Assembly: GCF_004155535.1 (NCBI RefSeq)
Contig: NZ_RYUH01000010.1
Span: forward strand, 348,681-412,680
DNA length: 64,000 nt
DNA from: Bifidobacterium pseudolongum subsp. globosum
Lineage (GTDB): Bacteria; Actinomycetota; Actinomycetes; Actinomycetales; Bifidobacteriaceae
Direction of reading: 5' to 3'
The notes under the pieces are model-generated. The model did no database searches and was not told the origin of the DNA. It worked only from the letters and a program-made list of their open reading frames with translations. The position numbers and the translations under genes are program-made. This document shows, one piece after another, positions 56,707-64,000 of the stretch. Within the stretch, counting starts at the first letter, position 1. Each line of letters begins with the position of its first letter.

Positions 56707-57987
56707 TCAATCCACCAGATCGACGATGCACGGCACGTCCATTTCGAGCATCGTCTGCGAGCCGTGTACACCCGGCATACCCATCGCGCCTTCCGTCTGC
56801 GTGCGTGAATCGACAAGTGTCACGTTGCGCGCGGCCTGCACGATCACGTCGCCGAGCACTTCGCGCGTGTGCGCCGAAACGGGCCCGAACAGGCCCGCTT
56901 CAATCGCCTCGTCTTTCGTGCGCACCCACGCCTTGCCCTCGAGCCGCGTGCGCCAACGTTCGGCGAGCGCCCCGACGTCACACCCCTCGTCCGCATACAG
57001 CATGACCGACCTCGGTTCGCCGCCTACCATCGCCACGTCCTGCGTGAGCTGCGGGTCGAGCGCGATGTCGATGCGTTCGGCCGGGTCGGCGGCCACCATG
57101 CCGTGGTCGGCCACCACCACGATCGCCGTGCCGCGCGGGGCGAGCCTGCGCAACGTGTCGAGCTGGTCGTCGATCTTTTCGAACTGCGCGACCCATTCCT
57201 CGGATTCCCAGCCTTCGGCGTGCCCGGTCTTGTCCACATCGCGCAGATACAGGTAGGTCAATCCCGGCTCCTGTGCGCTCTGCGCGGCGGCGCGCACGCG
57301 GGCGAGCGGGGTGTCATGCCCAATGTATTGGGCACCGCGCAGAGTGGCGCGAGTCAGTGGCGACGATTTGAAGCGCGTCAACCCCACGCTCGTTACACGC
57401 ACGCCACGGCCGGTGAGCAGTTCGAACACCGTGGGCTCGTGTTGCAGCTCTTCGGGCGGCTCCGCACCGCGGAACTGGATGAGTTGGCTCATCTCGCCAG
57501 TGCGCGCATTGCGTTGCGTATAGCCGGTCATCGCCGTCAACCCTGGGCACGTGCCGGTGCCGAACGTGGCCATCGCGGCCGTGGTGGTGCTCGGCGCGCA
57601 TGTGGAGATGGGGCGCTGGTTGCTGGGCTCTTTCATGAGCGCGCGCAGGTAGTTCGCGTGCGCGAGGCGCATCGCGAGGTTCCAATAGCCCAGGCCGTCC
57701 ACGAGCACCACGACCGCCGCGCGCGCCTGCGGAATGCCGAGCGCGCGCTGCAGGGCGGCCGGGTCGGCGTGCACGGCCGTCTCGACCGGCGCGCCGATTG
57801 CCGCGGACAGCGCCGGCAGCACCGATGAGATGTGGAGCGCGCCACCGCGCGGCTGTGTGCATGCCGGCGTGAACGGCGCGGGCACGTCCATGTGCTGCGC
57901 GGTGGCCAGCGCGTCGCCGTAGTGCGCGGTCGGCACAAAATCCAGCAGGGTGTGCAGGTCTGGGACGTCTATGCTCATGCCTTCCAT
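56707..57987 (-). CDS. Alkaline phosphatase/nucleotide pyrophosphatase family protein
   Basis: A 426-residue metal-dependent phosphodiesterase-like enzyme. The first metal site is VVLVDGLGYWN, the nucleophile Thr lies in PSTTTAAMATFGTG, and more ligands are in DVDKTGHAEGW, VVVADHGMV and PGVHGS. There is no signal peptide, so it may be cytoplasmic. The start is uncertain between ATG 57987 and ATG 57978; neither has a good ribosome site. It converges on sepH, as in other actinobacteria as far as I recall. Confidence 0.88.
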   Translation of the reverse strand: MEGMSIDVPDLHTLLDFVPTAHYGDALATAQHMDVPAPFTPACTQPRGGALHISSVLPALSAAIGAPVETAVHADPAALQRALGIPQARAAVVVLVDGLGYWNLAMRLAHANYLRALMKEPSNQRPISTCAPSTTTAAMATFGTGTCPGLTAMTGYTQRNARTGEMSQLIQFRGAEPPEELQHEPTVFELLTGRGVRVTSVGLTRFKSSPLTRATLRGAQYIGHDTPLARVRAAAQSAQEPGLTYLYLRDVDKTGHAEGWESEEWVAQFEKIDDQLDTLRRLAPRGTAIVVVADHGMVAADPAERIDIALDPQLTQDVAMVGGEPRSVMLYADEGCDVGALAERWRTRLEGKAWVRTKDEAIEAGLFGPVSAHTREVLGDVIVQAARNVTLVDSRTQTEGAMGMPGVHGSQTMLEMDVPCIVDLVD

Positions 57988-58154
57988 GATGCCGCGGTTG
58001 ATGGACGCGCGTTGAACAGCGCTGCGTCGTAATCACAGCCTTCCTATAGCACATGGAAATCACGGTACGTGGCCGTTCACCGGGCGGAAATGCGCCATGC
58101 CCAAAGCTGCGGCATAATCGGTGGAAGCATATCGGGCGATACTTGCTTGAGTAC

Positions 58155-58226
58155 TTTCAGTTCTGTCATGACGACACCCGTTTATGACATTTGGGGCATG
58201 CTGGAACTGAGAGTCGTTATATAACG
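58155..58226 (+). promoter_or_regulatory. Control region of the LytTR operon
   Basis: The 312-base gap 57988-58299 holds several symmetric elements just upstream of the regulator gene. tcagttc (58157-58163) pairs with gaactga (58204-58210), and tgtcat (58164-58169) pairs with atgaca (58184-58189). Two LytTR-like half sites (start 58157 and 58177) are 20 bp apart. A perfect 12-bp palindrome, cgttatataacg (58215-58226), contains a TATAAC -10-like hexamer. The left half of the gap shows nothing I can name. Confidence 0.4.
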
Positions 58227-58299
58227 ATGTGCGCTCATCGGTGCTAGTGGAGAGGCTGGTGGGCATGGAGTAGGGAGCCTGCAGGGAAAGGGGCGGTTA

Positions 58300-59004
58300 A
58301 TGTATCACATTGCGGTTGTGGACGATGACGCAGAGCAATGCGCTGGCCTGCAACACAGAATCCAGGATCTTATCGAACCCAGCATGGAATGCTGCATAAG
58401 CCTCCACAGCAGTCTTGCGGAACTGGACGAGCAGAACGTGGATATTGTGTTCGCGGACATCTGCTTGGACGGAGGTGAAAACGCGATAGAAGAGGTCATG
58501 CAGCTGTTTTCGGAACGTCCCGAAGTGCAGGTCATCTACGTCACCGGCCACACCGAGTATTGCTCCGCGGTCTATGAGACGCGGCATATCGGTTTTCTGG
58601 TCAAGCCCGTCAGCACCGTGGATCTGGCCAACGCCCTGCGCCGCGCGTTCAACCGGCTGCGCGATCTGCGCGAACAGCCCTTCGCCGTGCATTTCGGCAC
58701 TACGTCGTATGTGGTGCGCCCTGAACAGATCCTCTATGTGGAAAGCAAGCTGAGGGTGGCTATCTTCCACTGCGCGAACCAGCGCGAAATCCGCACCTAC
58801 ATGAAACTCTCACAAGTGGAATCACGCTTGCCCGACCACTTCTGCCACTGCCACTCGAGCTATATCGTGAATTTCGATTTCGTGGACGCGATCACCCGCA
58901 ACAACTTCATACTCACCGATGGCACACGCGTGCCGATCAGCAACCGGCGTTGGACCGAAACCAACGACGCATTCTGGCGTCATGCCCATGGCATCGAGGA
59001 CTGA
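58300..59004 (+). CDS. LytTR-family response regulator
   Basis: A 234-residue regulator of the AgrA/ComE type. The receiver has the acidic cluster AVVDDD, the phosphorylatable D53 in DIVFADICLDGG and K102 in GFLVKPVS. The C-terminal LytTR DNA-binding domain spans about residues 125-230, with VRPEQILYVES, FCHCHSSYIVNFDFVDAI and RVPISNRRW. ATG 58300 follows GGAAAGGGG. The next two genes, encoding kinase-like membrane proteins, follow at 6 and -4 bases. It probably controls its own operon and perhaps the nearby surface protein genes. Confidence 0.93.
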   Translation: MYHIAVVDDDAEQCAGLQHRIQDLIEPSMECCISLHSSLAELDEQNVDIVFADICLDGGENAIEEVMQLFSERPEVQVIYVTGHTEYCSAVYETRHIGFLVKPVSTVDLANALRRAFNRLRDLREQPFAVHFGTTSYVVRPEQILYVESKLRVAIFHCANQREIRTYMKLSQVESRLPDHFCHCHSSYIVNFDFVDAITRNNFILTDGTRVPISNRRWTETNDAFWRHAHGIED

Positions 59005-59010
59005 GCGCCC

Positions 59011-59901
59011 ATGATCAGCGTCGTCTCCCAATGGCTGCCTCCCTTCTTGTTGTACTGTCTGGTGTTATTCACGCGGATCCACGAAATCATCCGCATGCTC
59101 CCCTGCCACACCGTGGGCGTGCGTATCGCCCTACTGTTGGCGACGCCAGCTGCGGTGGTGAGCCCCACGTTGCACTGCGTGCCCATGAGCGTCTGGACAC
59201 TGGCGGTGTGGTCCGCGCTCAACTGCTGCATCTATGTTGGTCTGCCGCTCTGGTATTCACGGGGCCCATGGCGTCAACGCCTGTACATGGTGATTCATCT
59301 GGCCCTGATCTTCCTCATCTCCTACCTGCTCGTACTCGCCCTCAACCATGTGCGTGGCAAACTCGGGTATGCCTCACTCCCCCCGCTTATGAACCAAGCG
59401 TGCGGCACGGTCATCGAAATCGGGCTGATCATCGTACTGTGCCATGCCACCGACCGGTACGCGCTGCGCATCATCCCGCGCGCCGGCAACCGGTCGTTCG
59501 ATCCGTTCCTCTTCTTCTCGGTGCTGCAATCCTTCATGATCGGGCTTGCCGTGCTCGTCATCAGCATGCGCGGCATCACGGACCCCGTGTTCATCGCATG
59601 CACATTCGTATGCGCATGCGCGTGCCTGCTCACGGACCTCGTGCTGGGATCGATCATCTGGCGCGAACACGACATGCGCGCGAAACAGCATGAGGCCGAT
59701 GCCAAGCAGATCATCCTCGACTCATATGTGGAGAGCACAGCGAATCTCATGCAGCGCGCGGAGACGATGGCGAAACGCAGGCATGACGCACGCAACCAAC
59801 TGGCGGTGATCCAGCTGCTGGCACAACGTGGGCAGACGGAGCAGGCACTGCGACATGTGCATCAACTGCGAGAGGAATGCACGCGGGAGATGCGGCAATG
59901 A
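59011..59901 (+). CDS. Membrane sensor with histidine motif but no ATPase domain
   Basis: A 296-residue protein with six or seven membrane segments in its first 215 residues, as in AgrC/ComD-type peptide sensors. A coiled helix follows with KRRHDARNQLAVIQLLAQRG. This resembles the RHD-x-x-N phosphoacceptor helix of HPK10 kinases, with H258 in place. The protein ends 38 residues later, so the N, G and F boxes of a kinase ATPase domain are absent. The stop overlaps the start of the next gene by four bases. It is not a frameshift remnant in any obvious way, since the next gene has its own membrane domain. Confidence 0.85.
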   Translation: MISVVSQWLPPFLLYCLVLFTRIHEIIRMLPCHTVGVRIALLLATPAAVVSPTLHCVPMSVWTLAVWSALNCCIYVGLPLWYSRGPWRQRLYMVIHLALIFLISYLLVLALNHVRGKLGYASLPPLMNQACGTVIEIGLIIVLCHATDRYALRIIPRAGNRSFDPFLFFSVLQSFMIGLAVLVISMRGITDPVFIACTFVCACACLLTDLVLGSIIWREHDMRAKQHEADAKQIILDSYVESTANLMQRAETMAKRRHDARNQLAVIQLLAQRGQTEQALRHVHQLREECTREMRQ

Positions 59902-60857
59902 ACGCACTCGACTGGACGTTATTCGCGCTCACGCAGATCCCATTATTCGTTGCGTTTGCCTCACTGCCGCGCATGCTGCGCAACGTGCGGCGTGTGCGCG
60001 TGGTGACACATGCGCTGTTCCCGCTCAGTCAGGCCGCGTTCATCGGACTGCAGATGGCGTATGCGCTCGACGCGCGCGACTGGCCGTATGTTGCGGCGCT
60101 CGCAGTCTGCTCACTGATTTGCGCGGGCATAGACGTGCTGCTCGTGCGGCACTTGGTGGCCTCGGAACAGCGCGACATGCAGGACAACCGCGTGCGTCTG
60201 CTCGACGTGCAGACCGAAGCACAGCGCCGCCGCATGCGTGAATTCCGAGCTGAGACGCAGAGCGTGCACACGGATTATGCGCGGTTCGTGGAGCGCCTCG
60301 ACCAGATTGACACCGATCTGCGCAACGGCGCCAGTGAGCAGGCGGTGGAGCGGTCGATCCAGAGCGCATCGAATGCGTTCTGCCCCCATACCGCGCGCAT
60401 GTGCGAGAATCTGGCGGTGGACGCGCTGCTCGCGATGAAGATGCACGATGCACAGCGCCGCGGCATCGACGTACAGTGTGACGTGCGCGTCAGCCACCAC
60501 ACGCCGTTGAGCGATGTGGAACTGTGCGCGGTGTTTGCCAATCTATGCGACAACGCGATCCATGCGTGCGTGCGGATACGCGAGCATGGTGGGGGCGGTG
60601 GGAGTGGCAGTGCATGGATATGCATACGAGCACGGGCCGACGCCCGGCAGTGCGTCGTCAATGTGACCAATGCATACCGTGCGGATGCAGCGGACGACGG
60701 TGGACCGCACTGCGCCGAACATGTGGGTTTTGGCGATACGACCATCCCCGAACACGGCTGGGGCCTCTCGATTCTCGAATCGATAGCCGCACAACATGGC
60801 GGCGAATGCACTTCCATGCCATGTGACGGGTATTGGCTGGCCGTGTTCCGGGCGTGA
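59898..60857 (+). CDS. Membrane protein with kinase ATPase domain and altered histidine motif
   Basis: A 319-residue protein with three membrane segments in the first 85 residues, a coiled-coil helix and a C-terminal HATPase domain. The N box is VFANLCDNAIHAC and the G box is EHGWGLSILESIAAQHGG. Where HPK10 kinases have FRHDY, this protein has FRAET (A118), so the usual histidine is missing; H124 lies six residues on, in a different setting. ATG 59898 has GGGAG upstream and overlaps the preceding stop. It may phosphorylate the histidine of its neighbour; this is inference. Confidence 0.85.
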   Translation: MNALDWTLFALTQIPLFVAFASLPRMLRNVRRVRVVTHALFPLSQAAFIGLQMAYALDARDWPYVAALAVCSLICAGIDVLLVRHLVASEQRDMQDNRVRLLDVQTEAQRRRMREFRAETQSVHTDYARFVERLDQIDTDLRNGASEQAVERSIQSASNAFCPHTARMCENLAVDALLAMKMHDAQRRGIDVQCDVRVSHHTPLSDVELCAVFANLCDNAIHACVRIREHGGGGGSGSAWICIRARADARQCVVNVTNAYRADAADDGGPHCAEHVGFGDTTIPEHGWGLSILESIAAQHGGECTSMPCDGYWLAVFRA

Positions 60858-60863
60858 GCATAG

Positions 60864-60905
60864 GTGGGGTGTGGAACGAACCAAGACGTTCGTTTCACAC
60901 CCCAC
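60864..60905. terminator. 18-bp hairpin at the end of the LytTR operon
   Basis: The arms are 60864-60881 and 60888-60905, with one G-T pair and a 6-base loop, followed on the plus strand by TTTGTTGTTG. It also lies 34 bases past the stop of the convergent surface protein gene. Confidence 0.75.
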
Positions 60906-60938
60906 TTTGTTGTTGAATCACGGTCTTGGGGTTTGGTG

Positions 60939-63353
60939 TTATTTGTTGAGGTGGTTGTCGAGGCGGTGGATGAAGGCGGCCATGTCCTGGCGGTAGACGC
61001 TCGTCATGCCCTCGAACCTCCACGAGCCGTCATCGTTGCGGTAGCCCTGGCTGATCCCGGAGCCGCCCAGCCATTGCACGTCCGCCATGTGGGGCGTGGC
61101 CGCGGTCACGTCGGTGAAGTCGGTCTTGGGGTTGACTCCTCCGTCCTTGCCGGCCTTGGCGGCCAGTCGTTTGAGGAACGCGGCCATGTCCTGGCGCACC
61201 ACCGGGCTCATGCCCCGGAACGTGGACGAGCCGTCCGCCTCCTTCCAACCCTCCGAGATGCCGGCGTGGGCCAGCCACAGGATGTCCTCGGCGTGCGGCG
61301 TGTCCTTGGTCACGTCCTTGAAGCGCTTCCAGTCGCTGTCGGTCGGCTTCCAGTCGGCCGCGTCGCCGACGCCCCGGTTCCTGGCCTCGCGGCGCAGGAA
61401 CGCGGCCATGTCCTGGCGCACCACCGGGCTCATGCCACGGAACGTGGACGACCCGTCCGCCTCCTTCCAACCCGTGGAGATCCCGCTGTCCGCCAGCCAT
61501 TGGATGTCCCCGTGATGCGGTGTCGACCCTGACACGTCACGGAACGTGATCCTGGCGGGTGTGGCCGCGGTCCATTGTGCGTACAGCGTCAGGTCCGTGG
61601 TGACGGGCTTGGTGAAGTCGTATCTGGTGCCGCCGGTCTTGGCGGTGTACCAGCCGGCGAACGTGTAGCCGGTGCGCGTGGGCGCAGCAGGCGCAGTGAC
61701 CGTCTTTCCGGAGACGACCGAGACCACCGTGTTGCCCGATCCCCCGTTCGCATCGAACGCGACCGAGAACGACGGCGCTTCAAACCGCACCTGCGCGTGC
61801 AGCGGCTCGTACGCGTCGCTGAACCGATAATCGTAGGTGACACGTCCGCCGGCGCTGGTCGGTGTCAGCACCGTGCTTTGCAGCCTGCCGCCCTGCACAT
61901 TCGAGATGCGCGACACGTCAATACCCGGAGCCGCCTTCGCCAGATCCAACGAGGAGGCCGACACCGGACCAAACTCCCGTTGGCCGGACACATCCGGATT
62001 GATGGAGTTCGCGACGCCGCCAACCCACAACAGCCGATTGTCGTTGAGATGCAGGTTCGTGAGTGCGGTGTTGTGGCTCAGATCCACCGAGGAGAGCTGA
62101 TTTTCGCCGAGATACAGGTCTGTGAGTGCGGTGTTGTGACTCAGATCCAGTGAGGACAGTTGATTTTCACCGAGTCCCAGCCATTCGAGTGCGGTGTTGT
62201 GACTCAGGTCCACCGAGGAGAGCTGATTGTCGCTGAGGGACAGTTTTGTGAGTGCGGTGTTGTGACTCAGGTCCACCGAGGACAGCTGATTGCTGTAGAA
62301 CTCCAGCTCTGTGAGTGCGGTGTGGCGGCTCAGATCCACCGAGGACAGGTAGTTACGGGAGAGCGCCAGTTTTGTGAGTTTGGTGTTGTGACTCAGGTCC
62401 ACGGAAGACAACTGGTTGCCTTCGAGATACAGCTCTGTAAGTTTGGTGTTGTGGCTCACGTCCACCGAGGACAATTGATTGCATCCGAGCCACAGGTATG
62501 TGAGTGCGGTGTTGTGGCTCACATCCACCGAGGACAAATGATTGTCGCCGAGCGACAGTTTTGTGAGTTTGGTGTTGTGGCTCACGTCCACCGAGGACAA
62601 CTGATGATTGCCGAAGAGCTCCAGCTCTGTGAGTGCGGTGTTGTGACTCAGATCCACCGAGGACAACTGATTCCATTCGAGGGCCAGCTTTGCAAGTTTG
62701 GTGTTGTGGCTCACGTCCACCGAGGACAACTGATTACTGTAGAGTCTCAGTTCTGTGAGTGCGGTGTTGTGGCTCACGTCCACGGAGGACAACGGGTTAG
62801 CGCCGAGCCAAAGGGTCGTGAGTTTGGTGTTGTGGCTCACGTCCACGGAGGACAACTGGTTGATGTAGAGATACAACTCTGTGAGTTTGGTGTTGTGGCT
62901 CAGGTCCACCGAGGACAACTGATTGTTGTCAAGAGCCAGATATGTGAGTGCGGTGTTGTGGCTCAGGTCCACCGAGGACAACTGATTGAAGCCGAGCAAC
63001 AGAGTCTTGAGTGCGGTGTTGTGGCCTAGGTCCACCGAGGACAACTGATTGTTGTTGAGACGCAGGTCTGTGAGTGCGGTGAAGTACTCGATGCCTTTCA
63101 CGGATTTGATGCCGCGTTCATACGCGTACATCTCGGTCACGTCGGCCAGCTCCTGCTGGCTGAGGGTGCCGTTGTTGTTCGTGTCGTATTGCTGGACCAC
63201 GGTACGGAACGCCGGGTCGGGGAAGTGCTCGGCGTCGAGCGGGACGCCGGTTTCGGCGGCGATGCCGGTCGTGCAGGGGATCATCATCAGCGCCGACGCC
63301 AAAAAGGCGCCGAGGGCGCGTCGCGCGGCGCGCGGTCTTGTGGCGGTGTCCAT
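60939..63353 (-). CDS. Secreted leucine-rich repeat protein with SLH-like C-terminus
   Basis: An 804-residue surface protein. A signal peptide (about residues 1-33, cleaved near GIAAET) precedes an EF-hand-like stretch, DTNNNGTLSQQE. Residues 93-429 are 16 leucine-rich repeats of 21 residues (one of 22) with NQLSSVDLSHNT in most; a 17th is degenerate. A Listeria-Bacteroides (Flg_new) repeat follows at about 530-598, with GYTFAGWYTAKTGG. Three SLH-like repeats (from about 600) contain VVRQDMAAFL or VYRQDMAAFI and probably hold the protein to the cell wall. ATG 63353 follows AAGGAG. It may bind host or bacterial surfaces. Confidence 0.93.
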   Translation of the reverse strand: MDTATRPRAARRALGAFLASALMMIPCTTGIAAETGVPLDAEHFPDPAFRTVVQQYDTNNNGTLSQQELADVTEMYAYERGIKSVKGIEYFTALTDLRLNNNQLSSVDLGHNTALKTLLLGFNQLSSVDLSHNTALTYLALDNNQLSSVDLSHNTKLTELYLYINQLSSVDVSHNTKLTTLWLGANPLSSVDVSHNTALTELRLYSNQLSSVDVSHNTKLAKLALEWNQLSSVDLSHNTALTELELFGNHQLSSVDVSHNTKLTKLSLGDNHLSSVDVSHNTALTYLWLGCNQLSSVDVSHNTKLTELYLEGNQLSSVDLSHNTKLTKLALSRNYLSSVDLSRHTALTELEFYSNQLSSVDLSHNTALTKLSLSDNQLSSVDLSHNTALEWLGLGENQLSSLDLSHNTALTDLYLGENQLSSVDLSHNTALTNLHLNDNRLLWVGGVANSINPDVSGQREFGPVSASSLDLAKAAPGIDVSRISNVQGGRLQSTVLTPTSAGGRVTYDYRFSDAYEPLHAQVRFEAPSFSVAFDANGGSGNTVVSVVSGKTVTAPAAPTRTGYTFAGWYTAKTGGTRYDFTKPVTTDLTLYAQWTAATPARITFRDVSGSTPHHGDIQWLADSGISTGWKEADGSSTFRGMSPVVRQDMAAFLRREARNRGVGDAADWKPTDSDWKRFKDVTKDTPHAEDILWLAHAGISEGWKEADGSSTFRGMSPVVRQDMAAFLKRLAAKAGKDGGVNPKTDFTDVTAATPHMADVQWLGGSGISQGYRNDDGSWRFEGMTSVYRQDMAAFIHRLDNHLNK
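62067..63077 (-). repeat. Array of 16 tandem 63-bp leucine-rich-repeat units
   Basis: The units code for 21-residue repeats; one has an extra codon, which accounts for the 1011-bp length. Long stretches around the coded SSVDLSHNT are almost identical in DNA between units, so copy number may change by recombination. Confidence 0.95.
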
Positions 63354-63419
63354 GTCGTTGCTCCTTCATCCTTCTCGTTGTGCTGCCATGGGGACATGCA
63401 TATGGGAATGCCATGTTGA

Positions 63420-63443
63420 TAAGGACCTCTCATTTTGTCCTTA
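63420..63443. promoter_or_regulatory. Inverted repeat upstream of the LRR protein gene
   Basis: Perfect 7-bp arms, taaggac (63420-63426) and gtcctta (63437-63443), 66 bases upstream of the gene start. They could be an operator. The rest of the 456-base gap 63354-63809 holds only the hairpin at 63739 and no convincing gene. Confidence 0.35.
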
Positions 63444-63738
63444 CGGCTCAAAGTAGCAGCGCGTCATCAGCGGGGATGCTTGGGGGGAAGAAATACCGGA
63501 CGACGGGTAAGAAGTGCCGGAAGGGTCGGATGGCATGGATGGCCGCTGGTCACGCATCAGGGGAACGCCGCGGGCGGCGCGTTGGTGTGCCGTACGAGTT
63601 CATGACGTTGAGTATTTCCCATTACACGGATATGGTCGGCGATGGTTCAGGGCGGGAACGGACCAGTTAACATCCCGTTTCGTCGGTTGGGGTGATTGTT
63701 TAGGTCGTTGGTAGATTCCACACCGGGTCCGAGAACGA

Positions 63739-63780
63739 CGGGGGCGTCCGCACACGGATCCCGTTGTGCGGACGCCCCCG
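63739..63780 (-). terminator. Perfect 16-bp hairpin after the right-edge gene
   Basis: The arms are 63739-63754 and 63765-63780, with a 10-base loop. It lies 29 bases past the stop of the SLH-like gene entering from the right. Confidence 0.7.
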
Positions 63781-63809
63781 GTCATGTCGTCACGGAAGGC
63801 TGTAGGGCC

Positions 63810-64000
63810 TTATTTGTTGATGTGGTTGTCGAGGCGGTGGATGAAGGCGGCCATGTCCTGGCGGTAGACGCGGGTCATGCCCTCGAACCGCCACGAGCCG
63901 TCCGGGTTGCGGTAGCCCTGCGAGATGCCGGAGCCGCCCAGCCATTGCACGTCCGCCACATGGGGCGTGGCGTTCGTCACGTCACTGAAGTCCGTCTTGG
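63810..64000 (-). CDS. SLH-like repeat surface protein, only C-terminus in window
   Basis: The last 62 residues of a protein whose start lies beyond the right edge. They form one SLH-like repeat with PHVADVQWLGGSGISQGYRN and VYRQDMAAFIHRLDNHINK. They differ from the end of the neighbouring LRR protein at only about six positions, so the two are paralogues at least in this module. The rest of the protein cannot be judged. Confidence 0.85.
   Translation of the reverse strand, partial: KTDFSDVTNATPHVADVQWLGGSGISQGYRNPDGSWRFEGMTRVYRQDMAAFIHRLDNHINK

Noticed and set aside
58168..58224. An 18-codon frame (MTTPVYDIWGMLELRVVI) considered as a signal peptide precursor
   Set aside because: It has no ribosome site and overlaps the inverted repeats and -10-like box of the control region. 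It lacks the layout of autoinducing peptide precursors.
59011..60857. The two kinase-like genes as one kinase broken by a frameshift
   Set aside because: Each has its own membrane segments and coiled helix, and the junction is a regular ATGA overlap with a ribosome site.
62067..63077. Regular repeats considered as a CRISPR array
   Set aside because: The 63-bp period has no unique spacers and codes in frame for leucine-rich repeats.
63338..63670. 110-codon plus-strand frame in the 456-base gap
   Set aside because: It begins inside the LRR gene in antisense, has no ribosome site and no recognisable domain.

Overview
This window is bacterial chromosome of high G+C content. It most probably comes from a Bifidobacterium. 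The evidence is a run of actinobacterial markers (SepH, DUF4193, paired ClpP1/ClpP2 with ClpX, a single RelA/SpoT), a fermentative gene set (pyruvate formate-lyase with its activase, no respiratory membrane subunits), a bifidobacterial-style methionine importer with an M20 amidohydrolase, and a secreted protein ending in SLH-like repeats. Placement near the B. animalis/B. pseudolongum group is only a guess from base composition. I see no phage, insertion sequence, integrase, CRISPR array or rRNA. Most of the window is dense core chromosome; the last 6 kb is accessory in character.

Layout. 1-9.1 kb: the end of a short-chain dehydrogenase, a DEAD-box helicase, a uracil permease, a YeiH-type transporter, a small acidic cysteine-containing protein, an HSL-type esterase, the YchF GTPase and ProC. 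9.2-20 kb: a proline iminopeptidase, then a two-component system (a duplicated histidine kinase and a NarL regulator) facing a MacB-like ABC exporter, then an ECF energising module (dual ATPase and T protein). 20-26 kb: MetY divergent from a pyridoxal-type kinase, then yraN-comM-dprA. 26-33 kb: a soluble fumarate reductase-like pair with a methyltransferase, a LOG protein, NhaA and a MalY-type lyase. 33-41 kb: two identical tRNA-Arg(ACG) genes, then clpX, clpP2, clpP1, a ClC channel, trigger factor and RNase D on the minus strand. 41-50.6 kb: pflA, pflB (with two CRP/GlxR-like palindromes upstream), a small SPOR-like protein, NadE, an amidohydrolase and metI-metN-metQ. 50.8-58 kb: a HAD phosphatase, a cyclophilin, Rel, dUTPase, DUF4193, SepH and an alkaline-phosphatase-family protein.

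58-64 kb is the most unusual part. A three-gene operon encodes a LytTR response regulator and two membrane proteins that look like the halves of one sensor kinase. The first keeps a phosphoacceptor-type histidine motif but ends before any ATPase domain. The second has the ATPase domain but its histidine motif is altered. It is followed, on the opposite strand, by a secreted leucine-rich repeat protein with 16 near-identical 63-bp repeats, and by the end of a second protein with almost the same C-terminus.

Two expression features recur. Several genes have a -10-like hexamer exactly seven bases before the start codon and no Shine-Dalgarno, which suggests leaderless mRNAs. Many gene ends carry long perfect hairpins (15-30 bp arms), mostly without a T tract. 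Starts were chosen mainly by Shine-Dalgarno matches (AAAGGA or AAGGAG) and family length.
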